Assembly (NCBI RefSeq): GCF_004000885.1
Contig: NZ_BIMC01000020.1
Location: 1-64,000, forward strand
Reading direction: 5' to 3'
Length of the DNA stretch: 64,000 bases
From: Paenibacillus glucanolyticus NBRC 15330
GTDB taxonomy: Bacteria; Bacillota; Bacilli; Paenibacillales; Paenibacillaceae
The notes beneath the pieces are model-generated. The model worked only from the letters and a program-made list of their open reading frames with translations. It was not told where the DNA came from and ran no database searches. The position numbers and the translations under genes were made by a program. Shown here in pieces: positions 53,343-62,651 of this stretch (position 1 is the first letter of the stretch; each line of letters begins with the position of its first letter).

Positions 53343-54416
53343 TTATTTGAACCAACCGGCTATCGTCGACCCTAATTTCTCAACTCCTATTTTTAAACCC
53401 TCGGTTAAAGTATCCTTCTCGCCATTCCCGTCAAAATCTGCAAACTTGATCCCATCCATGACATAGGAAGCACCCACCGAAACACCAAAACCGATTGCCG
53501 CACCCGCGAGGGTTCCGATCGGACCGCCCACCGCCGTCCCGATCAGCGCACCGGCTTTGGCACCAGCTGCTGCGGAGGCTACAACCGTACCCAAGCCGAC
53601 ACCCACATCCACGGCAGCGTCCCCGGCTATTTTGGCTCCACTTTTGTTCTCATTGATATTCGTGACCAGATTGCCCACCGTTTGCATGGCGATACCCGCA
53701 TAACCGAGCTTACCGCCTTTCCAGCTAAGCGAATCTTTAACCGCTGCGCCCGGAAGGACATACTTTGGGATTCGGGGGTGATTCCGCCAGTTGTATTCGG
53801 CATAGGTTTTCTTGCGGATATTGGCCATCATTCCGTTGGTCACATTGGCTCGCATATTGCCGCGTCTGTCCTTCTCAAGCCAGACTCCAAATCCGTTCCG
53901 GTACATGTCCCAGTATTTATACATCGTTCCTGATGCCGTTACGGTCCCGAACAATACGCCGGTGGCCGCCAGCGGGTTGCTGGACCATTGATCAGCCGTT
54001 CCGCCAAATGGAGCGAGCGCATTAAATTCAACCCCTGCTGCCGTTACGGGGGGATCTGACTTTTTGCTCCCGTTTTGTGCCAGGCTCGTCTGTAGCAGCA
54101 GATGCGGACTAATTTGAGCTACCGATTGTTTGCCGAAGGTCAAGCTGTTCCCAAGCGACTGGTCGGTTTGCGAGAAATCGCTGGCCTTCTTCACCAACTG
54201 CCCGCGATTCTGCTCCAGACGACTTACCACCGACTGACAAGCAGCCCTGCACTGCGCCAGGCGCTGCTCAACCTGTGCACGATGACGTGTCTCCCACGAC
54301 ATGCTCTGAATGCGCTGCTGCATCCGCTCCTGAAGCTGCTGGACTTCCCGTGCAATATCAGATACCGCTGCTCCTTGCTGGTTCAGCATTTCGGGTACTA
54401 CACGTATTTTGGTCAT
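53343..54416 (-). CDS. Candidate type VII effector with glycine-zipper C-terminus
   Basis: A 357-residue protein. The start is ATG 54416 behind TGGAGGATTG; an ATG at 54455 lacks a ribosome binding site. Residues 1-90 form a WXG-like helical hairpin (QQLQERMQQRIQSMSWETRH with a W-x-T turn, then SDFSQTDQSLG with an FxxxD export-type motif). The middle is about 150 residues without recognised domain. Residues about 265-335 are a glycine-zipper membrane segment (VDVGVGLGTVVASAAAGA, GTAVGGPIGTLAGAAIGFGV), and the end has DFDGNGEKD, like a calcium-binding loop. Glycine-zipper ends occur in pore-forming toxins. Function is inferred from this layout; the neighbouring membrane gene could be its immunity protein. 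Confidence 0.6.
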   Translation of the reverse strand: MTKIRVVPEMLNQQGAAVSDIAREVQQLQERMQQRIQSMSWETRHRAQVEQRLAQCRAACQSVVSRLEQNRGQLVKKASDFSQTDQSLGNSLTFGKQSVAQISPHLLLQTSLAQNGSKKSDPPVTAAGVEFNALAPFGGTADQWSSNPLAATGVLFGTVTASGTMYKYWDMYRNGFGVWLEKDRRGNMRANVTNGMMANIRKKTYAEYNWRNHPRIPKYVLPGAAVKDSLSWKGGKLGYAGIAMQTVGNLVTNINENKSGAKIAGDAAVDVGVGLGTVVASAAAGAKAGALIGTAVGGPIGTLAGAAIGFGVSVGASYVMDGIKFADFDGNGEKDTLTEGLKIGVEKLGSTIAGWFK

Positions 54417-54486
54417 ATCAAACAATCCTCCATGTAGTTGATCGAGAAGACACACTGTAAGATGTTAGAGCCATGTTTGTCCTCTA

Positions 54487-55278
54487 TCACTTTATACGCT
54501 CTATTACGGCTCCAAGCTCATGGATGATCTCTGTAACTTGGGCGCCCCGGATCTGATCCTGATCTCCTTCAGGGCGGATCAGCCAATTGGAATCTTTCCC
54601 CCTTAACAGTTCAATCCCTTGGATTCTGCAATTCAGATCCGGACAATAATACACAGTGAATGAAGCATATCTCTCCGGACTTCTTACAGTGTCAGCCAAA
54701 GCCGTAACAACGGATTCCGGGTAGCCTTGCGCCAGCAAATGCCGCTGCGGCTCCTGCTCACCTTGTTCAGCGTTCATCCATTGCTGGAACCAGCCCTTAG
54801 GCAGAGCTAGAGGGCCCGTGCCGCGGTTTTTCCTATCCTCAAGCTGCAGGTAGCCAATGATCTTCAACCAGGCCTCTGAAGGCGTTCCCAGCTCCTCCAA
54901 TACATATATCCGCTCACCGGATGGACCGCTTTCGATTTCGGATTTTACGACAAGGGCTGAACTGTAGTAAATAAAACACTCCTTCGGTTCTCCCTCAGAA
55001 CCGGAAACCCTCATGTGAACCGTTAACAGGGTCCGGCTGCATACTTCTATGTATTCCAGCAATTCCTGCGCAAGAACCGGCTCGTTATCGACGGTATCTG
55101 TAACAATCAAGCCTTCCTCCAGGAGCTCCTGTTCTATCCTGGCCACTTCTGCGGGCATCTCCTCGGCAAGCGTACCGCGGAAAGGATCTTCGAGCCCGAT
55201 GACAGCTCTTGCACCAACGATGCCGGTTAACACAAAAAATTGTTTGCCGGTCAGTTTGATCCTTGACGAAAATTCCAA
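54487..55278 (-). CDS. ESX-type secretion-associated protein, EspG-like
   Basis: A 263-residue soluble protein. The start chosen is TTG 55278 behind AAGGAGGAGAGATC; the ATG at 55338 is in frame but less well placed. The sequence (LTGKQFFVLTGIVGARAVIG to ELLRGKDSNWLIRPEGDQDQ) has alternating helices and strands, with the WLIRPEG block late, as in EspG/secretion-chaperone-type proteins that bind WXG-family substrates. This is a fold-level impression, not a clear family hit. It is the first gene of the type VII cassette transcribed leftwards. Confidence 0.5.
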   Translation of the reverse strand: MEFSSRIKLTGKQFFVLTGIVGARAVIGLEDPFRGTLAEEMPAEVARIEQELLEEGLIVTDTVDNEPVLAQELLEYIEVCSRTLLTVHMRVSGSEGEPKECFIYYSSALVVKSEIESGPSGERIYVLEELGTPSEAWLKIIGYLQLEDRKNRGTGPLALPKGWFQQWMNAEQGEQEPQRHLLAQGYPESVVTALADTVRSPERYASFTVYYCPDLNCRIQGIELLRGKDSNWLIRPEGDQDQIRGAQVTEIIHELGAVIERIK

Positions 55279-55456
55279 AGATCTCTCCTCCTTACGGTCA
55301 GTCCCGCCTATTTTTGTAAATAAATCACAAGCCATCATTACTATTATAGGTGAGACGTCTCCTCCCCCTCTACCAAATCCTGGCCCTAAATTTATAGGAA
55401 CATATACCCAATTCAGTCACATATAAAACAATGGATCGCTGAAAACCTCAAAAAAA

Positions 55457-55490
55457 AACATCCCGGGTCGTAAACAACCACTGGAATGTT
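55457..55490 (-). terminator. Terminator after TetR gene
   Basis: AACATTCCAGTGG arm with its near-complement CCCGGGATGTT, then TTTTTTTT on the minus strand. Ten bases after the TetR stop. Confidence 0.75.
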
Positions 55491-55498
55491 CTTTGATT

Positions 55499-56083
55499 TC
55501 ATGTAGGATGAGGCGGGTCATCCTTCTGGATAATGCCGTAATACATAATCGTCATCAACTGCTCACTCACCGCGTTAATGCTACCCAGACCATTATACCA
55601 CTCGTTCCGCGCCGTAAACTCCTTAATGAAGGTCATGAAAGCGACCAGCACCTGAGGGGAGATATCTTTTCGAATCTGGCCAAGCTGCTGGCCCTTAAAG
55701 ATCAGCAATTCAAAATCAGGCACTACATACTTCTGGTTGAACTGCATCAGCTTCTCCATCTGCTCCGGAAATTTGGCCAGATCCGTCACGAACTTCTGCG
55801 ACACATGCACCGAAAATTTCTCCTGATCCCTATAGAAAATGGTTAATGCTTCAAGAGGATCCCTGGCCTGCTCCATCACATCGCGATAAATTGACATCAA
55901 TTCCTCAATCATCCGATCCACTACATGATCCAGTAACCCTTCCTTGCTCTGATAATAATTATAAATGGTCATCTTGGAGACAGGCACCGCTTCCGCGATT
56001 TGTTCCATGCTTGTCTGCAAAATTCCATGTTCCAAAAACAACCGTTTCCCAGCTTCCAGCACTGCTTCTTTCTTGGCATTCAT
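55499..56083 (-). CDS. TetR family regulator of the ABC exporter
   Basis: A 194-residue repressor. The helix-turn-helix domain is KKEAVLEAGKRLFLEHGILQ with AVPVSKMTIYNYYQSKEGLL. The start is ATG 56083, 3 bases after the permease stop, so it is the last gene of an operon ATPase-permease-tetR. A 13-bp palindrome overlaps the promoter before the ATPase gene at 57828-57840 and may be its operator. The permease gene is interrupted, so regulation may be of a damaged exporter. Confidence 0.85.
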   Translation of the reverse strand: MNAKKEAVLEAGKRLFLEHGILQTSMEQIAEAVPVSKMTIYNYYQSKEGLLDHVVDRMIEELMSIYRDVMEQARDPLEALTIFYRDQEKFSVHVSQKFVTDLAKFPEQMEKLMQFNQKYVVPDFELLIFKGQQLGQIRKDISPQVLVAFMTFIKEFTARNEWYNGLGSINAVSEQLMTIMYYGIIQKDDPPHPT

Positions 56084-56086
56084 CGG

Positions 56087-56884
56087 TTAAACGATATCCC
56101 TTCTCTTCAGCATAAGGACACCTATGGCTGTGCCAGCCGCATACAGTCCTAATGTAACGACCCAGCTCACCGCTGTCAACCCGCCCCCCCGGACAATATC
56201 CAACGCATCGAAGAGCCGGTAGGGCGAGATTGAAGATACCTTATGCATCATCTCACTGCTGCCGGACAGCAGCTTGAGCAGGAATGCCAGAACAGCGACT
56301 CCAGCTCCTACGGCCACAGCCGTGCGATCAGAAGAGAACCAGGAGGTAAACGCGTAACCGATCCCCATGAACAGCAGCACCAGTAAATAACCTGACAACA
56401 ATAGCAGCAATAAGCCTCCATATTGCTCCAGTTGCACCGTATACCTAGCCAGCAGCAGAATAAGCAGTGAACCGACAACAAACACAATCGTCATATGCAG
56501 CCAGTTCGCAAACGCTTTGCTCCAGAATACCTCCCCTCTGCTGTAAGGCAGCGTGAACAGAAATTCTGCAGTGCCCCTGTCTCGTTCCCTGGATATGCTT
56601 CAAGCTGCCCACGACGTCGCAAAAGAAGATACCAGCACGATAAAATAGGGGTAGGCCTGCGTTGCCACGAACCCTTCGAAGGTACGAAAGCTTTCAGGCT
56701 CTATGCCAAATGCTTTAAGCAGGCCTTCCGGCAAACCTTTTATGAGCTGTTCCATTTCCGGATTGTTCACAAAGGCTTCTGCCTTGCCCAGCAAAAGAAT
56801 CAGTATTAATAAGGTCACAAGAAAACACGTCCAGAATCCGCGTCTGTTTTGACGAAGCTCCTGTTGAACCAGATTCCACCTCAT
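56087..56884 (-). pseudogene. ABC-2 exporter permease with in-frame TGA
   Basis: Membrane subunit of a YhcI-type ABC-2 exporter. It begins MRWNLVQQELRQNRRGFWTC, with several helices (FLVTLLILILLLG, VGSLLILLLARY, VAVLAFLLKLLSG). At 56600-56602 a TGA follows SSFATSWAA. The same frame continues SISRERDRGTAEFLFTLPYS, the expected ABC-2 permease sequence, to the stop at 56087, giving about 265 codons. One base change (GGA to TGA likely) explains it. Starting inside would lose the first helix. Alternatives: a sequencing error, or UGA readthrough, for which nothing here gives evidence. ATPase overlaps the start by 4 bases. Confidence 0.75.
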
Positions 56885-57798
56885 ACCCGTTCCTCCTCTG
56901 CATGCTGCACCCGATAATCGTCCATGAACATTTCTTCAATTGTTGGCCTTCGAATCGTCAGATCCGCTATCGGAAGCCGGGATAATGCGGCCAGCGTATT
57001 CGACAACGGGTTTCCTCCCGTATCAAACCAATGATACGTGCCATCAAACTGGACCTTTGCATCGATAAAATTCAAAAGGTCGTTCTCGCGCTGATCACCC
57101 GGCATTTCCAGCCGAAGCATGATCCGATGACTTCTCCCGGCAGACAAATCTTCCATGCGTGATATACGGAGCAGTTCACCATCACGTATAAAAGCAACTC
57201 GCTGGCACACCTTCTCCACCTCCGACAGCACATGAGTCGAAAAAAATATCGTCATGCCCCATTTCCGGTTGAACTCACCCAGCATTTGAAAAAACTCATG
57301 CTGCACAAGGGGATCCAGACCAGAAGTGGGCTCATCGAGAATAAGCAGTTCCGGCTGGTGCAGAAGAGCCAAAATGATGCCCAGCTTCTTTCGATTGCCA
57401 AGGGAATAGGCTTTGATTTTGATGCCGGGATCCCATTGCAGCCTTTCGGCATATTGAAGAGCCTCGGTCTGTTTAACTTTCAGCCCATGTGCTCTGGCGG
57501 TAAATTCAAGCATCTCCCTGCCCGTCATATTAGGATAGAGGATGATCTCTGATGGTAAGTAACCGATGCGCCGCCGAAGTTCCGGCTGCTCTTGCCGCAT
57601 GGATGTGCCAAGCACATGAAGTTCACCCGAACTTGGAGACAATAACTGCATGATCATTCGAATGGTAGTCGACTTCCCAGCGCCATTCGGTCCAATAAAG
57701 CCAAACACCTCGCCCTGCTCAACTGACATGTTCAAATCCTTAACTCCGTATGTAGAGCCAAACTTTTTATGGACACCTACTGCTTCAACAGCCAACAT
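56881..57798 (-). CDS. ABC-2 type exporter ATPase
   Basis: A 305-residue ATPase subunit. The start is ATG 57798 behind GAGGGATGACC (57804 is an in-frame alternative). Walker A is GPNGAGKST, the signature is SLGNRKKLGIILALL, a Gly-Asn variant, Walker B is LLILDEPTSGLDP, and the switch His lies in FFSTHVLSEVE. The C-terminal extension of about 80 residues (LRLEMPGDQRENDLLNF) is typical of the YhcH/drug exporter group. Pairs with the nonsense-mutated permease, so the intact protein may have no partner here. Confidence 0.92.
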   Translation of the reverse strand: MLAVEAVGVHKKFGSTYGVKDLNMSVEQGEVFGFIGPNGAGKSTTIRMIMQLLSPSSGELHVLGTSMRQEQPELRRRIGYLPSEIILYPNMTGREMLEFTARAHGLKVKQTEALQYAERLQWDPGIKIKAYSLGNRKKLGIILALLHQPELLILDEPTSGLDPLVQHEFFQMLGEFNRKWGMTIFFSTHVLSEVEKVCQRVAFIRDGELLRISRMEDLSAGRSHRIMLRLEMPGDQRENDLLNFIDAKVQFDGTYHWFDTGGNPLSNTLAALSRLPIADLTIRRPTIEEMFMDDYRVQHAEEERV

Positions 57799-57827
57799 GG
57801 TCATCCCTCATTTATACTTTTATTTTA

Positions 57828-57856
57828 TTTATAGTATAAACTATGCCATGGTTAAA
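57828..57856 (-). promoter_or_regulatory. Promoter with palindromic operator for the ABC-tetR operon
   Basis: Minus-strand -35 TTTAAC (57851-57856), 17-base spacer, -10 TATAAA (57828-57833). The -10 is part of a 13-bp palindrome TTTATAGTATAAA (57828-57840). A second AGTATAAA lies at about 57896. TetR binding here would block the operon. Confidence 0.5.
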
Positions 57857-57976
57857 TCCCATATACCCCCTATATATTTACTTTATTAATTCACAAAGTA
57901 TAAATTGGTTTCTCATCACAAGGAATAAACAGCTACGGTTCTAGAGGCACTATCCCTTTCTAAAAAGATAAAAAAC

Positions 57977-58006
57977 GCCGCCTCTGCAAAAAATCTCAGA
58001 GGCGGC
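57977..58006 (-). terminator. Terminator of the pyrimidine operon
   Basis: GCCGCCTCTG and CAGAGGCGGC arms, a ten-base loop, then GTTTTTTATC on the minus strand. Lies about 35 bases after the pyrE stop. Confidence 0.9.
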
Positions 58007-58041
58007 AGTCGGATCAAAAATTATAATCTGTACAATAATGT

Positions 58042-58683
58042 TTATAGTCCGAAGGAGGAAGGATTCGCTCTCCAGGACTGAAGTAGCTGTACATCCTCTT
58101 CTTGTATCCGGTTCTCGGATAGGGCTACATCGATGAGTGCACCGTAGTTGGACAAGCTCTGCAGCGGAATTCCAGCTTCGGCGAAGGCTTGTACCGCTTT
58201 ATCCAGCTGATAGCTGAATATGGCCAGTACCGCCAGCGGCTCTGCACCTGCATCCTTGACCGCTTGCGCTGCTTTCAATGAGCTGCCGCCGGTGGAGATC
58301 AGGTCCTCAATCACAACCACCTTCTGCCCCGGCTTGATCAGACCTTCAATCAGGTTTTCCTTGCCATGGCCTTTGGCCTTGTCCCGAATATAAGACATCG
58401 GCAGATTCAACTTCTGGGATACAAAGGCCGCGTGCGGAATTCCTGCTGTCGCCGTTCCGGCAATGGCTTCCGCTTCCGGATACTGCTCCCGGATGACAGC
58501 AGCAAACGATTCAGCGATGTAGTCACGAATCTCGGGGTAGGACATCGTCAGGCGGTTGTCGCAGTAAATTGGAGATTTGATGCCCGACGTCCATGTAAAC
58601 GGCTGGTGTGGACGAAGGGAAACGGCCTCAATCTTCAGCAAATGGGATGCGATCTGATGCGGAATATTCGCGAGTGTACTCAT
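58042..58683 (-). CDS. pyrE: Orotate phosphoribosyltransferase
   Basis: A 213-residue enzyme making OMP from orotate and PRPP, the fifth step of UMP synthesis. The PRPP-binding motif VVVIEDLISTGGSSLKAAQA is complete, and the catalytic loop (YIRDKAKGHGKENLIEG) has the Lys residues. The start ATG 58683 overlaps the pyrF stop (ATGA). Last gene of the operon, followed by a terminator. Confidence 0.95.
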   Translation of the reverse strand: MSTLANIPHQIASHLLKIEAVSLRPHQPFTWTSGIKSPIYCDNRLTMSYPEIRDYIAESFAAVIREQYPEAEAIAGTATAGIPHAAFVSQKLNLPMSYIRDKAKGHGKENLIEGLIKPGQKVVVIEDLISTGGSSLKAAQAVKDAGAEPLAVLAIFSYQLDKAVQAFAEAGIPLQSLSNYGALIDVALSENRIQEEDVQLLQSWRANPSSFGL

Positions 58684-59423
58684 GCTTGAATCATCTCCTC
58701 AATAATCTGTTCTGCTGCTTGTCTAGGGTTCGCGGTAGAGGTAATTGGACGACCAACAACTAGATAGTGGCTGCCCCTGCGAACCGCTTCTCCCGGCGTA
58801 AGCACCCGGGCCTGGTCACCGATATCCGCGCCAGCAGGACGAATGCCCGGGATAACGGTTTTAAAATCCTTACCGCACGCGGTGCGAATGGCTTCCACTT
58901 CAAGCGATGAAGCCACGACGCCGTGCAGTCCGGCTTGCTGGGCCAACGAAGCGTATCTTACAACGGTGTCCTCTACAAGCCCTGGGATCCCGATTTCGTT
59001 ATTCATGACATCCTGATCCGTACTGGTTAACTGCGTTACCGCTATAATTGTAGGCATGGCAAGACCCGGGGTTTCCGCCACTGCGGCCTCTGCCCCGGCT
59101 TTTGCCGCCTGCATCATGAGCGCACCGCCGCCGGCGTGGACGTTAAACATGTCCACACCCAGCCGCGTAACGCTGTGCGAGCCGCCTTTTACCGTATTGG
59201 GGATATCGTGCATCTTCACGTCCAGAAACACGGAATATCCTTTTGCTTTCAGTTCTTTCACGAAGTCAGGACCTGCGGCGTAGAAGAGCTGCATGCCCAC
59301 CTTCATGTAACAGGGAATGCCCTCGAGCTGCTGAACCAGATCCTTCGCACGATCGGCATCCGGGTAATCCAGGGCCACCATTAGGCGGCCCGCCATTTCA
59401 TTGTAGCTTGAGCTTGCGTTCAT
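58680..59423 (-). CDS. pyrF: Orotidine 5'-phosphate decarboxylase
   Basis: A 247-residue beta/alpha barrel enzyme converting OMP to UMP. The catalytic block FLDVKMHDIPNTVKGGSH (Lys-Asp-Lys type network) is clear, and the phosphate-binding end GIRPAGADIGDQARVLTPGE and VVGRPIT is intact. The start is ATG 59423 with GAAGGAGGGG upstream. It follows carB by 20 bases; the usual Bacillus pyrK and pyrD genes that sit between them are absent. Confidence 0.95.
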   Translation of the reverse strand: MNASSSYNEMAGRLMVALDYPDADRAKDLVQQLEGIPCYMKVGMQLFYAAGPDFVKELKAKGYSVFLDVKMHDIPNTVKGGSHSVTRLGVDMFNVHAGGGALMMQAAKAGAEAAVAETPGLAMPTIIAVTQLTSTDQDVMNNEIGIPGLVEDTVVRYASLAQQAGLHGVVASSLEVEAIRTACGKDFKTVIPGIRPAGADIGDQARVLTPGEAVRRGSHYLVVGRPITSTANPRQAAEQIIEEMIQA

Positions 59424-59443
59424 CTGTACCCCTCCTTCTCGAT

Positions 59444-62400
59444 TTAAACCGGCATCGCTTCCGAAGAGAAGTTGATCGTCTCCAGCATGGTCAGAAGCTC
59501 ACGAACCGTATCGAGCGAGGTCATGCACACTACGCCGTTCTCAACCGCTTCACGGCGAATACGGAATCCGTCACGCTGCGGCGTTTTGCCTTTGGTCAAT
59601 GTGTTAAAGACAAAGTTCGCTTCACCTGTGCGGATCATATCCAGAATATTTGGTGTTCCTTCGGACAGCTTGTTAATGGTCGTCACATCAAGTCCCGCTT
59701 CTTTTAATGCCGCGGCTGTTCCGCCTGTTGCTATGATTTTATAACCAAGCTTATGGAAGCCTTTGAGCAGTGCTGCTGCTTCGGCTTTATCCTTGTCTGC
59801 GATGGTAGCGATAATGGCACCCGTCGAAGGAATCTTCATGCCTGCACCGATCAGCCCTTTATATAGTGCCTTGGCATACTTCACATCGCGGCCCATCACC
59901 TCACCGGTAGATTTCATCTCCGGTCCGAGTGTAGGCTCAACCCGGCGAAGCTTCGCAAAGGAGAACACCGGCACTTTAACCGATACATAGTCGCTTTCCG
60001 GCCACATGCCTTCCTCGTATCCCAAATCCTTGAGCTTCCCGCCCATAATGGCCTGCGTAGCCAGGTTCGCCATCGGGATGCCGGTAACCTTGCTCAGGAA
60101 TGGAACCGTCCGGGAGGAGCGCGGGTTTACTTCGATCACGTACACTTCATTTTTGTAGATAACGAACTGGATGTTGACAAGTCCGCGGGTATTCAGTTCC
60201 TTGGCAATCTTGATCGTAATCTCCGTGATCTTTTCCTTCAGATCCTGGGACAAGTACTGTGGAGGGTATACCGCAATCGAGTCACCGGAGTGAACTCCTG
60301 CGCGCTCTACATGCTCCATAATTCCCGGAATCAGAACGGTGTCGCCATCGCAGATCGCGTCTACTTCCACTTCCTTGCCCATCATGTACCGGTCAATCAG
60401 CACCGGATGATCCGGGTTAATCTTAACCGCCTCTTTCATGTAGCTAAGCAGCTCACTGTCGGAGTATACAATCTCCATGGCCCGTCCGCCGAGTACATAC
60501 GATGGTCTTACCAGTACCGGATAACCCAGCGATTGAGCCGTTTCTACAGCATCATCAACCGATATTACGGTTTTTCCTTTCGGTTGGGCAATGTCCAGTC
60601 TGGACAGGAGCGCTTCGAATTTTTTGCGATCCTCGGCTTCGTCAATGCTTTCCAGACTTGTGCCCAGAATCTTCACGCCCGCTTTGCTCAGCGGTTCGGC
60701 GAGATTAATGGCCGTCTGCCCACCGAACTGCACGATGACGCCGATCGGCTTCTCCTGTTCGATGACGTGCATAACATCTTCGAAGAAGAGCGGTTCGAAG
60801 TAGAGGCGATCCGACGTATTAAAGTCGGTTGATACGGTTTCCGGGTTGTTGTTGATTATAACCGCTTCGTATCCCGCCTTCTGGATCGCCCATACAGCGT
60901 GCACGGTGGAGTAGTCGAACTCGATGCCTTGACCGATCCGAATCGGACCGGAACCCAGCACGATGACCTTTTCCTTGGCGGATTCGATGACTTCATTTTC
61001 CGTTTCATAAGTTGAGTAGTAGTATGGCGTTGTTGCTTCGAACTCTGCGGCGCAGGTGTCGACCATTTTGTAAACCGGACGCAATCCATGCTCGTGACGC
61101 AGGAACCTGATTGATTCTTCGGTTGTATGTGTACTTGCATTGCCTTCAGCGCGAAGTTCGGCAATTGCGCGATCCGTGAAACCAAGACGTTTCGCTTCGT
61201 ACAGGGTTTCATAAGTCAATGAAGCTTCTTGTCGGATGTGATCTTCATATTTAATCAGGCGCTCGATTTTGTCCAGGAACCACCAGTCGATGTTTGTAAG
61301 GTCTTGGATCTGCTGCAGTCCATAACCGCGGCGGAATGCTTCGGCGATCAGGAATATCCGCTCATCGTCTGCTTTCACAAGACGCTGCTGGAGCACTTCA
61401 TCACTCAGCTCAGCGGCACCTTTCAGGTAAAGACGGTGTACACCGATCTCCAAGGAGCGGACTGCTTTATGAATGGATTCCTCAAAGGTGCGTCCAATCG
61501 CCATCACTTCGCCGGTTGCCTTCATCTGTGTTCCCAGCTTCCGGTTAGCGTGGATGAACTTATCGAATGGCCAGCGCGGGATTTTGCTGACGATATAGTC
61601 CAGGGTAGGCTCGAAGCAAGCATAGGTCTGGCCCGTTACCGGATTGACAATCTCGTCCAGCGTGTAACCCATGGCGATTTTGGCTGCCATCTTGGCAATC
61701 GGATAACCCGTTGCTTTTGAAGCGAGCGCAGATGAGCGGCTGACCCGCGGATTTACCTCGATGACGTAGTATTGGTAGCTGTTCGGATCCAGCGCGAACT
61801 GTACGTTACATCCGCCTTCAATGTTCAGGGCACGGATGATCTTGAGCGATGCGCTCCGGAGCATTTGATACTCGCGGTCAGACAGCGTCTGGCTTGGTGC
61901 CACAACGATACTGTCGCCTGTATGAACGCCCACCGGATCGAAGTTCTCCATGTTACACACAACGATACAGTTGTCGTTCGCATCGCGCATGACCTCGTAC
62001 TCGACTTCCTTCATCCCTGCGATGCTCTTCTCGATCAAACACTGTGTAATCGGGCTGTAGCGAAGGCCGGAGCTGACCGTTTCGCGCAGTTCCTCTTCCG
62101 TTGCGCAGATACCTCCGCCGGTTCCTCCCAAAGTGTAGGCAGGACGAACGATAAGCGGATAGCCGATCTCATCAGCGAAGTCCATTGCCTCTTCCAAAGT
62201 CGTTACGATGGTGCTCTCTGGTACAGGCTGCTCAAGCTCGCGCATCAGCTCACGGAACAAGTCGCGGTCTTCCGCTTTCTCAATCGATTCCAGCTGAGTT
62301 CCGAGCAGTTTGACATTCTCCTGTTCCAAAATGCCGGCACGCGCAAGCTCAACCGCCATGTTCAGACCCGTTTGTCCTCCAAGCGTTGGGAGCAATCCGT

Positions 62401-62650
62401 CCGGACGCTCCTGTCGGATGATTTGCGTGACAAAATCCAGGGTGATGGGCTCAATGTATACTTTATCCGCCATGTTAGTATCTGTCATGATGGTCGCGGG
62501 GTTGCTGTTGATCAGCACAACCTCGATACCTTCTTCTTTCAGTGCTTGGCAAGCTTGCGTTCCTGCATAGTCGAATTCCGCTGCTTGACCGATGACAATC
62601 GGACCGGAGCCGATGACGAGAATTTTTTTGAGTGTTTCATTTTTAGGCAT
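59444..62650 (-). CDS. carB: Carbamoyl phosphate synthase, large subunit
   Basis: A 1068-residue ATP-dependent synthetase that makes carbamoyl phosphate from ammonia delivered by CarA. Two homologous ATP-grasp halves are visible (VIGSGPIVIGQAAEFDYAG and VLGSGPIRIGQGIEFDYS; GYPLIVRPAYTLGGTGGG and GYPVLVRPSYVLGGRAME). The last 130 residues form the allosteric MGS domain (GYKIIATGGTAAALKEAG). Usual length and intact. ATG 62650 is one base after the carA stop. Confidence 0.97.
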   Translation of the reverse strand: MPKNETLKKILVIGSGPIVIGQAAEFDYAGTQACQALKEEGIEVVLINSNPATIMTDTNMADKVYIEPITLDFVTQIIRQERPDGLLPTLGGQTGLNMAVELARAGILEQENVKLLGTQLESIEKAEDRDLFRELMRELEQPVPESTIVTTLEEAMDFADEIGYPLIVRPAYTLGGTGGGICATEEELRETVSSGLRYSPITQCLIEKSIAGMKEVEYEVMRDANDNCIVVCNMENFDPVGVHTGDSIVVAPSQTLSDREYQMLRSASLKIIRALNIEGGCNVQFALDPNSYQYYVIEVNPRVSRSSALASKATGYPIAKMAAKIAMGYTLDEIVNPVTGQTYACFEPTLDYIVSKIPRWPFDKFIHANRKLGTQMKATGEVMAIGRTFEESIHKAVRSLEIGVHRLYLKGAAELSDEVLQQRLVKADDERIFLIAEAFRRGYGLQQIQDLTNIDWWFLDKIERLIKYEDHIRQEASLTYETLYEAKRLGFTDRAIAELRAEGNASTHTTEESIRFLRHEHGLRPVYKMVDTCAAEFEATTPYYYSTYETENEVIESAKEKVIVLGSGPIRIGQGIEFDYSTVHAVWAIQKAGYEAVIINNNPETVSTDFNTSDRLYFEPLFFEDVMHVIEQEKPIGVIVQFGGQTAINLAEPLSKAGVKILGTSLESIDEAEDRKKFEALLSRLDIAQPKGKTVISVDDAVETAQSLGYPVLVRPSYVLGGRAMEIVYSDSELLSYMKEAVKINPDHPVLIDRYMMGKEVEVDAICDGDTVLIPGIMEHVERAGVHSGDSIAVYPPQYLSQDLKEKITEITIKIAKELNTRGLVNIQFVIYKNEVYVIEVNPRSSRTVPFLSKVTGIPMANLATQAIMGGKLKDLGYEEGMWPESDYVSVKVPVFSFAKLRRVEPTLGPEMKSTGEVMGRDVKYAKALYKGLIGAGMKIPSTGAIIATIADKDKAEAAALLKGFHKLGYKIIATGGTAAALKEAGLDVTTINKLSEGTPNILDMIRTGEANFVFNTLTKGKTPQRDGFRIRREAVENGVVCMTSLDTVRELLTMLETINFSSEAMPV

Positions 62651-62651
62651 A

